Origin: UBA1433 sp964581565
GTDB taxonomy: Bacteria; Bacillota; Clostridia; Eubacteriales; UBA1433
Reading direction: 5' to 3'
Assembly: GCA_964581565.1 (NCBI GenBank)
Contig: CAZOOZ010000002.1
Span: 62,001 to 126,000 of the forward strand
DNA: 64,000 nucleotides
In this document: positions 25,437 to 32,526 of the stretch, in pieces
Position numbering within the stretch: the first letter of the stretch is position 1
How the letters are laid out: every line of letters begins with the position of its first letter
Program-made: the position numbers and the translations under genes
The notes under the pieces: model-generated
What the model was told of the DNA's origin: nothing
Seen by the model: the letters and a program-made list of their open reading frames with translations, nothing else
Database searches by the model: none

Positions 25437-28262
25437 ATGAAAACAACTCCCGGCAACGAACCCCACTCTACTGAACAAAATTTCTTAAAACACGACTATG
25501 ACGATATCGAAGAGGAGAAACCAGTACAAGCCGAGCCCCCAACCTCCATTTTAATTATTGATAGCGATCTAAAAATTTTGTCCGTAAATTCTGCATTTGA
25601 GTCAAGTTCCGATTTTTCAATCGAAGAATTAAAAGGCAAATATTTTTATTTATATATTGCGCCGGAAATCGTTGATATTGTTCTTGATTTTATCAATCAG
25701 CATAAAAGCGATCCTTCTTTCCCCGCACAAATCCAATACGAAATCGATCTAATCGATAAAAACTCAAATCTCAGCAACATTATTGTAAGTCTTTCTATGC
25801 TGCCCGATAAAAACATAGCGCTCTCATTAATAGATACCACAAATTTGCGCACGGAAGAAAATCAAAAAAATTTTGAAAACAAATTTTTAAACGCGCTTCC
25901 AAATGCGTTTTCAATCAATGAACTTTTATATGACAAAGAAAACAATCCTGTCAATTTCAAAATTTTAAAAACAAATAAAAATTTTGAATCCTTATTTCAG
26001 CTTTCACCAAAAGAAATTATCGGCCGTCTTGCGGCAGATATTTATCATTTCAATGATTTTTCTGTTTTAAAAAAAATAGCTCAGGTCGTGCAATACGAAA
26101 CAGTAGCCAAAATCGACTATTATCATCAGGTCTTTGATTTATATCTGGAAATCTATGTCGCGAGCTGGAAAGACGCGCAATTCAGCATGATGTTTTTTGA
26201 TGTGACCCCGCAGAAAAAAAAGCAAATATTGTCTGCACGGAGAATTCAGCAGCAACAGCTGCTGCTCGATATTTCCAATAAATTCACGAAAGTATTCTAC
26301 AGAGACGTGGATAATTTGATCAATGAGACCTTGGCTCAAATCGGCGGGTTTGAAAGTAACGACAGAAGCTATATTATGCTGTTCTCTGAAGACGGCCAAT
26401 TTATGAGCAACACACATGAATGGTGCCGGCAAAATATTTCTTCCGAAATCAATTCTTTGCAAAACATATCTACCGCGCCCGCACAATGGTTCATGAGCAA
26501 ACTGCACAATTTTGAAGTGGTTCATATACCCAATGTGCATAATCTGCCAGACGAAGCACAGACAGAAAAACAAATGCTCATATCGCATCACATCAAATCC
26601 TTAATTGTTGTACCGATCGAATGGGAAAATAAAGTGATCGGTTTTATGGGTTATGATTCTGTAAGGTATGAGCGGACATGGACGGCAGAAAGCATTTCAA
26701 ATCTTACCATCATCAGTAACATCATCGCTTATGCACTGCAAAGAAAGCAATATATCCTTAATTTAAAAGAATCTAAAAATTACTATCGTGCGATTTTTGA
26801 AAATACCGGATCCGCAACCTATATCCTGCATGAAGATATGACGATTCTCGACGCCAACAACAACTGGCAGCGCACATTCGGCTATTCAAAAGAAGAATTG
26901 ATCGGCAACAAGTGGCCAATGCTGTTTTTGGAAAGCGATCTTTCTCTCCACATAGACTATCATCACCAACGAAGAAAAGATCCTTCCTCCGTACCCAAAC
27001 AGCTCAGTGCACGTATTATCGATAAAGAAGGTAAAATAAGAAACTGCCTTATCAGTGTAGACATGATCCCCGGCACCACAAACTCCGTTGCCACGATTTT
27101 AGATATCACGGAGTTAAACCGCACAAACCGTGCCTTAAAAGTACTCAACGCAGCCAATACGGCGATGCTTCACGCAAAAGACGAAGCCTCCCTTCTGCAT
27201 GCTGTCTGCCAAAGTATCGTTGATATCGGCGGATATTATTTCACCTGGGTGGGCTATGTGCAGGACGATGAAGATAAAACGCTCAAACCCATGGCCTATG
27301 CGGGCCATGAAGACGGCTATTTAAATCATGTAAACATTCGGCTCGCAAGGCAAAGTCATGACAGCAGCGTGGAATCAATCGTACTCTCTACCAATCAGCC
27401 TTATGTTTGCAAAGATATCTCCGCATGCAAATACACCACTTCCTGGCAGCAGGAGACCTTAAAGCGCCAGTATCGCTCGTCTGTGTCTATTCCGCTTTGC
27501 ATCAGCAAAGATATTCCTCAGGGCATTTTAACCATTTATACGAATACAACAGAAAATTTCGATAACGAGGAGATTTCTCTGCTTTCGGAAATGGCGCACG
27601 ACCTTGCCTACGGCATTCGTTTTCTGCGCACGCAAATTGAGCGGGACAATTACGCGAAGACACTTGAAAAAAACCTGGAAGACGCAAAGCAGCTGATGTT
27701 TCAAACAGTCTCGGCTCTTGAAGCCGTCATACGGATCCGCGACCCCTACACCGCGGAACATCAGCGCAAAGTGGCGCTCCTTTCTTCGGCGATCGCCGAA
27801 GAAATGGATCTCGATGACGAAATGAAAACAGCCGTGTTCATTGCGGCCTCCCTTCACGATATCGGTAAAATGAATATTCCGATCGATATTTTAAACAAAC
27901 CGGGGCAGATCTCCGATCTTGAATTCGGCATCATCGCAGGCCATTCCAAAACAGGCTATGAAGTCATCAAAAACATCCATTTCCCGTGGTCGATTGACGA
28001 AATTATTCTTCAACACCATGAAAAAATGGACGGCAGCGGCTATCCAAACGGTCTGAAAGGTAGAGAAATCCATCTCGCCGCACGCATTATTTGTGTGGCC
28101 GATGTTGTCGAGGCCATGTCCTCACACCGTCCTTACCGCCCTGCCCTCGGGCTTGATCAAGCGCTTGAAGAAATCTCTCAGGTCAATGTACAAAAATACG
28201 ATCAGGACGTTGTCAAAGCCTGTTTGAATGTATTTTATAATAATAATTTTTCGTTTACCTGA
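25437..28262 (+). CDS. PAS-GAF sensor HD-GYP phosphodiesterase
   Basis: 941 residues; ATG at 25437 with GAGG upstream. Approximate order: PAS (35-140), PAS (150-260), GAF (290-420), PAS (450-560), GAF (575-740), HD-GYP (750-935). The HD pair is at 807-808 in LHDIGKMNIP, and HHEKMDGSGYP gives the GYP signature near 866. It should hydrolyse cyclic di-GMP under control of small-molecule or redox signals. There is no membrane segment, so it is cytoplasmic. A rho-independent terminator follows. Confidence 0.9.
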   Translation: MKTTPGNEPHSTEQNFLKHDYDDIEEEKPVQAEPPTSILIIDSDLKILSVNSAFESSSDFSIEELKGKYFYLYIAPEIVDIVLDFINQHKSDPSFPAQIQYEIDLIDKNSNLSNIIVSLSMLPDKNIALSLIDTTNLRTEENQKNFENKFLNALPNAFSINELLYDKENNPVNFKILKTNKNFESLFQLSPKEIIGRLAADIYHFNDFSVLKKIAQVVQYETVAKIDYYHQVFDLYLEIYVASWKDAQFSMMFFDVTPQKKKQILSARRIQQQQLLLDISNKFTKVFYRDVDNLINETLAQIGGFESNDRSYIMLFSEDGQFMSNTHEWCRQNISSEINSLQNISTAPAQWFMSKLHNFEVVHIPNVHNLPDEAQTEKQMLISHHIKSLIVVPIEWENKVIGFMGYDSVRYERTWTAESISNLTIISNIIAYALQRKQYILNLKESKNYYRAIFENTGSATYILHEDMTILDANNNWQRTFGYSKEELIGNKWPMLFLESDLSLHIDYHHQRRKDPSSVPKQLSARIIDKEGKIRNCLISVDMIPGTTNSVATILDITELNRTNRALKVLNAANTAMLHAKDEASLLHAVCQSIVDIGGYYFTWVGYVQDDEDKTLKPMAYAGHEDGYLNHVNIRLARQSHDSSVESIVLSTNQPYVCKDISACKYTTSWQQETLKRQYRSSVSIPLCISKDIPQGILTIYTNTTENFDNEEISLLSEMAHDLAYGIRFLRTQIERDNYAKTLEKNLEDAKQLMFQTVSALEAVIRIRDPYTAEHQRKVALLSSAIAEEMDLDDEMKTAVFIAASLHDIGKMNIPIDILNKPGQISDLEFGIIAGHSKTGYEVIKNIHFPWSIDEIILQHHEKMDGSGYPNGLKGREIHLAARIICVADVVEAMSSHRPYRPALGLDQALEEISQVNVQKYDQDVVKACLNVFYNNNFSFT

Positions 28263-28275
28263 TCGGAAAAATAAA

Positions 28276-28307
28276 AGTCTTGAGCCCTGCTCTCAAGGCT
28301 TTTTTTA
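28276..28307 (+). terminator. Rho-independent terminator
   Basis: AGTCTTGAG/CTCAAGGCT stem (one G-U pair) and seven T residues. Confidence 0.88.
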
Positions 28308-28474
28308 TTGCACCGCAGACTTTTTGATAATACTGCAGATCATGCCAACCCAAATGACCAACCCTATCCGCATGCAACGCAAGTGCGCGCATAGTCGAAG
28401 AATCTGGCGGGGCAAATTCCTGCAACACTATTCCAGCTCCATGATGGTCTCTTTAATAAATTTAATTTATTCTT
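28308..28474. repeat. Degenerate dispersed-repeat fragment C
   Basis: A truncated forward arm (ATAGTCGAAGAATCTGGCGG, from 28391) lies between two cyclic-di-GMP genes. No gene is present. Confidence 0.6.
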
Positions 28475-28502
28475 TTGAAAAAAAACACTTTTATGATATA
28501 CT
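28475..28502 (+). promoter_or_regulatory. Promoter of the soluble diguanylate cyclase
   Basis: TTGAAA (28475-28480), 16 bases, TATACT (28497-28502) with a TGA extension. Confidence 0.7.
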
Positions 28503-28556
28503 TTCAATATTTGCATCTGTTTTTAGCATTAATAATATTATAAGCAGGAGAAATAA

Positions 28557-29450
28557 ATGGATTTTCAGGATATTTCACATATCATCAACAAAATTGACTT
28601 ATGCACTCAGCTTTATCAGGTCATCCGTTTCGTAGATCCCATACATAAAAAAGTGCTCGACTATAAAACCGAAGCACTCAAAGATACCCGTGTGCAGTGT
28701 TATGATTTTTGGGAAAATAAACAAATCTGTGAAAACTGCGTGTCTATGCGCGCATATAATGAAAAAGACGCTTTTATCAAGCTTGAATATTCCAACGAAA
28801 AAATTTATCTCATCACGGCGATCCCTGTGGATCTCTCAGATAAACCTATCATTATGGAATTGATTCGTGACGCCACAAACAGTATCACATTTAATGCGAC
28901 GGAAAATATCCCTTCCGAAAAATCCGAAGTCTATTCCATCATCGCAGGCATCCATAATCTCACACTAAAAGATGCGCTCACGGATGTCTACAACAGACGG
29001 TATATTGATGAAAAACTGCCGGTCAACCTCATCAATGCGGCTCTTGCACAGCGCCCTGTCTGCATCATCATGGCGGATATAGATTATTTTAAAGCGATCA
29101 ATGACACATATGGACACCAAGCCGGAGATGCGGTCATCTCACGTTTTGCACAGATACTCTGCGAGTGCACCGGGCAAGATCATTGGGTCGCAAGATATGG
29201 CGGGGATGAATTTATAATCTGCCTGCCTGAGACAAGCATCGATCAGGCAATCGTCGCAGCCGAGTCCATGCGGCAAAAAACACAGGATGAAAAGTTTTAT
29301 ATCCATAATAAAAAAGTCCGGATCACGTCGAGCTTTGGCATAAGCCACATCTTGCCTACACAAGATGCAAATATCGATGATCTCATCGCACGCGCAGATA
29401 AAAAACTGTACGTCGCAAAAAACAACGGAAGAAACAGAGTGGAATATTAG
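28557..29450 (+). CDS. Soluble diguanylate cyclase with Cys-containing sensor domain
   Basis: 297 residues, AGGAG RBS. The N-terminal 120 residues are PAS-like and include CYDFWENKQICENC, a Cys cluster that could bind a metal or sense redox. The GGDEF domain follows (DALTDVYNRRY, MADIDYFKAIND, RYGGDEFIICL at about 213) with an intact active site and no RxxD inhibitory site. It makes cyclic di-GMP in the cytoplasm. The stop is immediately followed by a pseudogene fragment. Confidence 0.88.
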   Translation: MDFQDISHIINKIDLCTQLYQVIRFVDPIHKKVLDYKTEALKDTRVQCYDFWENKQICENCVSMRAYNEKDAFIKLEYSNEKIYLITAIPVDLSDKPIIMELIRDATNSITFNATENIPSEKSEVYSIIAGIHNLTLKDALTDVYNRRYIDEKLPVNLINAALAQRPVCIIMADIDYFKAINDTYGHQAGDAVISRFAQILCECTGQDHWVARYGGDEFIICLPETSIDQAIVAAESMRQKTQDEKFYIHNKKVRITSSFGISHILPTQDANIDDLIARADKKLYVAKNNGRNRVEY

Positions 29451-29647
29451 CCACGCAGAGCCAAAACTGCCAGGAAGAAAAAGACAGACAGCGCGCAACA
29501 AATGATTATAAAGTGAATTTAAAGGCTGAAATTATTTTAAAAGACCTGTATAATAAGATAGATGTCCTCATAGAGAATCAAAAATACATAGCGGAAATTT
29601 TAGATACAATGCAGCAAAACAGCAAGCTGCTCGATGACGAAGAATAA
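29450..29647 (+). pseudogene. Remnant of a DUF1003 protein (C-terminal part)
   Basis: After the cyclase stop an open frame without a proper start reads SQNCQEEKDRQRATNDYKVN, then LKAEIILKDLYNKID, and stops at 29647. This is the conserved C-terminal tail of DUF1003 membrane proteins (usual form SQNRQxEKDRxRA). The membrane part and start are gone, so it is a truncated relic. Confidence 0.65.
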
Positions 29648-29711
29648 TCATTCTTTTCAAAAAATAAATTATTGTAAGAAATAATTGAAAAAAATCATAA
29701 GGTGAAGTAAT

Positions 29712-30263
29712 ATGAAAACGTTGATTTTTAACGGTTCTCCGCGAGCCAACGGTAACACGGCTTATTTGGTAAATCTGCTTGCCTCACAGCTTAAAGATGA
29801 TGTGGAAATAATATCCGCCTTTAAGGTAAAAGTCCAGCCCTGCATGGACTGCCGCTACTGCTGGGAACACGGCACTTGTGTGTTCCACGACGACATGGAT
29901 GCAATCTACGCGTCCATTAAGGAAAGTGATAATATCGTGATCGCTTCCCCGGTCAACTACGGAGAACTCACAGGTAAACTTCTTTGCGTGCTGAGCAGAT
30001 TGCAGGTATTTTACGCATCCAAAAGGTTTAGAAATATCAATCAGGTGCGCCAGCCCAAAAAGGGCGCGCTGATTTTATGCGGCGGCGGAGACGGCGGCGG
30101 CAAAGCGGCAGAGCGCACGGCAAAAATGCTGCTGCGAGACATGAACGCCACGCTGGATAAAACCATCACCACACTGAATACAGATACAATTCCTAGCAAA
30201 TCGGATAAAGATGCTATTGAGCAAATAAAAAACCTAGCGGAGTTTTTCAATGCCCGGTCTTAG
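29712..30263 (+). CDS. NAD(P)H-dependent FMN reductase family protein
   Basis: 183 residues; AAGGTGA RBS. The FMN phosphate loop is FNGSPRANGNT. CMDCRYCWEHGTC is the Cys-rich segment of the iron-sulfur flavoprotein-like branch, and SPVNYGELTG forms the second FMN loop. It probably reduces flavins or quinones. It is monocistronic with a strong terminator. Confidence 0.88.
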   Translation: MKTLIFNGSPRANGNTAYLVNLLASQLKDDVEIISAFKVKVQPCMDCRYCWEHGTCVFHDDMDAIYASIKESDNIVIASPVNYGELTGKLLCVLSRLQVFYASKRFRNINQVRQPKKGALILCGGGDGGGKAAERTAKMLLRDMNATLDKTITTLNTDTIPSKSDKDAIEQIKNLAEFFNARS

Positions 30264-30301
30264 CGATAACGGACCTGATCAGCTCAGAGCAAAGCACAAG
30301 C

Positions 30302-30329
30302 AAAAAGGAGCAGTCTCTGCTCCTTTTTT
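30302..30329 (+). terminator. Rho-independent terminator
   Basis: GGAGCAG/CTGCTCC with a 3-base loop, flanked by A and T runs; it works in both directions. Confidence 0.92.
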
Positions 30330-30354
30330 ATTCTCTCTTTTCTTCACAATTTTC

Positions 30355-30475
30355 ATAAATATGTCTGCGAATCTGATTGGGATAAAATTTTCATTTGTGA
30401 AACAATCAGATCCTCCTCACGAACCAAAATTTTTCGGCTCCGCTCAAGGTGGTCCCTTTCGTTTTCTGCTATGAA
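30355..30475. repeat. Degenerate dispersed-repeat fragment D
   Basis: Contains TGTCTGCGAATCTGATTGG and a GGCTCCGCTCAAGGTGG stretch, worn copies of the forward and inverted arms. No gene. Confidence 0.5.
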
Positions 30476-30564
30476 CTACAGACAAAGTATCATCCTTTTT
30501 GTCCTGCAAATCCAATCAAACGGGTTCTCATGCAAAATAAACAGATCAAGTTGGTACCTTTCTG

Positions 30565-30602
30565 TTGACAAAAACACATGTTTTGTATAATATATTATAC
30601 AA
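30565..30602 (+). promoter_or_regulatory. Promoter and perfect 20-base palindromic operator of the AbrB-ABC operon
   Basis: TTGACA (30565-30570) is followed by a TATAAT (30586-30591) at 15-base spacing. The sequence from 30583 to 30602 is a perfect palindrome (TTGTATAATATATTATACAA) that contains the -10. A regulator binding here would block initiation; the AbrB-like protein encoded next is the obvious candidate. Confidence 0.7.
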
Positions 30603-30633
30603 GTTATACTTTTATAACTCAAGGAGCATGTAT

Positions 30634-30945
30634 ATGAAAAGCAAATCAAAAGATAATAAAAAATATATGGGTTCTGTCAAAGTCGGCCCGAAAGGCCAAA
30701 TCGTTATCCCAAAAGAGGTGCGTGATATGTTTGACATCTCCCCGGGCGATACGCTGATTTTGCTTGCGGACTCGGCAAAAGGCATTGCCATCGAACGCTT
30801 CGGCGTATTCAACAAGATCGCGGATGCTATCTTCAACGGAAAAGCGAAGGAAATCTATCCAGAGCAAAACGAAGAAGACAGTCTCCTTTTCGCCGAGGGA
30901 ATCAAGCATCTTGAAGAGACGGACCCTTCAGGGGAGGAAGAATGA
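30634..30945 (+). CDS. AbrB/SpoVT family transcriptional regulator
   Basis: 103 residues from the ATG at 30634, with AAGGAG 7 bases upstream. The AbrB swapped-hairpin domain lies near residues 10-55 (KVGPKGQIVIPKEVRDMFDI, SPGDTLILL). The C-terminal half is acidic and helical. It binds DNA as a dimer or tetramer. It overlaps the ATPase gene by ATGA, so it is the probable regulator of the exporter. Confidence 0.92.
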   Translation: MKSKSKDNKKYMGSVKVGPKGQIVIPKEVRDMFDISPGDTLILLADSAKGIAIERFGVFNKIADAIFNGKAKEIYPEQNEEDSLLFAEGIKHLEETDPSGEEE

Positions 30946-31679
30946 ACGCCATTCAAACCTTTGATCTGACAAAAAAATACGATCAGAAAACAGCGGCGGA
31001 TGCGGTGAATCTCTCCATTGAGCAAGGCGAGCTCTTTGCGCTGCTCGGTGTCAACGGCGCCGGAAAATCCACGGTGATCAAAATGCTTTCCTGCCTGATT
31101 AGGCCCACCAGCGGGGATGCGATTCTGCTCGGCGAGAGCATCCTTTCAAATCCCTTAAAAATAAAGGAAAAAATCAATGTCTCACCGCAGGAAACAGCCA
31201 TCGCTCCAAACCTCACCGTACGTGAAAATCTTGAGCTCATCTACGGCATCTACAACCACAACAGAAAAATCTCGGCACAAAAAGCGGGTGAAATGATTGC
31301 CACTTTCGGCATGGAAGAAATCGAAAAAGACAAAGCAAAAACGCTCTCGGGCGGCTGGCAGAGGCGCCTGAGCATTGCCCTGGCGCTCATATCGGATCCA
31401 CAGATCCTCTTTTTGGATGAACCCACTCTGGGCCTTGATGTCATTGCACGGCGCCAGCTCTGGGCGATGATCGAAAAATTAAAAGGCCATATCACGATCA
31501 TCCTCACCACACACTACCTCGAAGAAGCCGAAGCGCTTGCAAACCGTATCGGCATTATGTCAAAAGGCAAATTAAAGGCGGTCGGCACCGCAGCCGAACT
31601 TATGAGCTTGTCGAAAACACGCACATTCGAAGACGCATTTATTGCGCTCGCCGAATCACAGGGAGGGTTGCTGCAATGA
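30942..31679 (+). CDS. ABC transporter ATP-binding protein
   Basis: 245 residues. Walker A GVNGAGKST, Q loop VSPQETA, signature LSGGWQRRLS, Walker B ILFLDEPTLGLD and switch His in TTHYLEEA. It is of the DrrA/CcmA-like type. It overlaps the regulator before it and the permease after it by 4 bases each. Confidence 0.94.
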   Translation: MNAIQTFDLTKKYDQKTAADAVNLSIEQGELFALLGVNGAGKSTVIKMLSCLIRPTSGDAILLGESILSNPLKIKEKINVSPQETAIAPNLTVRENLELIYGIYNHNRKISAQKAGEMIATFGMEEIEKDKAKTLSGGWQRRLSIALALISDPQILFLDEPTLGLDVIARRQLWAMIEKLKGHITIILTTHYLEEAEALANRIGIMSKGKLKAVGTAAELMSLSKTRTFEDAFIALAESQGGLLQ

Positions 31680-32413
31680 AAACACTGGCATTCGCGCTGC
31701 GTAACACGAAAGAAATCCTGCGTGATAAAATAAATCTTGCGTTCGGACTGGGTTTTCCGATCGTGCTGCTATTGCTGCTCTCACTCATCCAAAGAAACGT
31801 ACCCGTTGATTTATTCTCGATCGAGCAGCTTTCTCCGGGCGTTGCAGTCTTCGGGCTCTCTTTTATCTCTCTGTTCTCGGCGATGCTCATCGCCAAAGAC
31901 CGTACCACTTCCTTCATGCTGCGCCTTTTCACATCTCCGCTCACAGCGTCAAACTTTATCGCGGGATACACGATCCCGCTGCTGCCGATGGCAATACTTC
32001 AGATCATCGTCTGCCTGATCGTATCCCTGTGCTTGGGTCTGGCATTAAACGCAAAATTGCTTCTGCTCATCGTTGTGCAGATCCCCGCAGCTATCTTGTT
32101 TATTGCGATCGGCTTGCTTTGCGGCAGCGTCTTTAATGAAAAACAAGTCGGCGGCATTTGCGGAGCCCTTCTCACAAATGTGAGCGCCTGGCTTTCGGGC
32201 ACATGGTTCAGCCTTGATTTGGTCGGCGGCACATTCAAATCCATTGCCTACATGCTGCCGTTCGCACATGCGGTCGATGCGGGCAGAGCCGCGCTCGCGG
32301 GCTCTTATCAGGATATCATGCCGCACCTGTGGTGGGTGATCGCTTATGCAGTTGTTTTTGTATTCATCGCCATCTTTACTTTCACACGTAAAATGAACAG
32401 TGATAATAAATAA
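31676..32413 (+). CDS. ABC-2 type permease
   Basis: 245 residues with six membrane segments; the N-terminal RNTKEILRDKINLAF is typical of ABC-2 permeases. With the preceding ATPase it forms an exporter of unknown substrate. It ends the operon and is followed by a rho-independent terminator. Confidence 0.9.
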   Translation: MKTLAFALRNTKEILRDKINLAFGLGFPIVLLLLLSLIQRNVPVDLFSIEQLSPGVAVFGLSFISLFSAMLIAKDRTTSFMLRLFTSPLTASNFIAGYTIPLLPMAILQIIVCLIVSLCLGLALNAKLLLLIVVQIPAAILFIAIGLLCGSVFNEKQVGGICGALLTNVSAWLSGTWFSLDLVGGTFKSIAYMLPFAHAVDAGRAALAGSYQDIMPHLWWVIAYAVVFVFIAIFTFTRKMNSDNK

Positions 32414-32432
32414 TCATTTTTATCAATGCCCC

Positions 32433-32453
32433 AGCCCCTCACGGGGCTTTTTT
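32433..32453 (+). terminator. Rho-independent terminator of the AbrB-ABC operon
   Basis: AGCCCC/GGGGCT stem with a TCAC loop and a T run. Confidence 0.9.
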
Positions 32454-32490
32454 ATATATAAAATAAACCAATGATGATTTATCTTTAAAC

Positions 32491-32514
32491 AAAAAAAACC
32501 TCCCGTACGGGAGG
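32491..32514 (-). terminator. Rho-independent terminator
   Basis: CCTCCCGTACGGGAGG is a perfect palindrome followed by eight T residues on the minus strand, ending the sensor gene at 32527. Confidence 0.9.
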
Positions 32515-32526
32515 CAAATATTTTTA

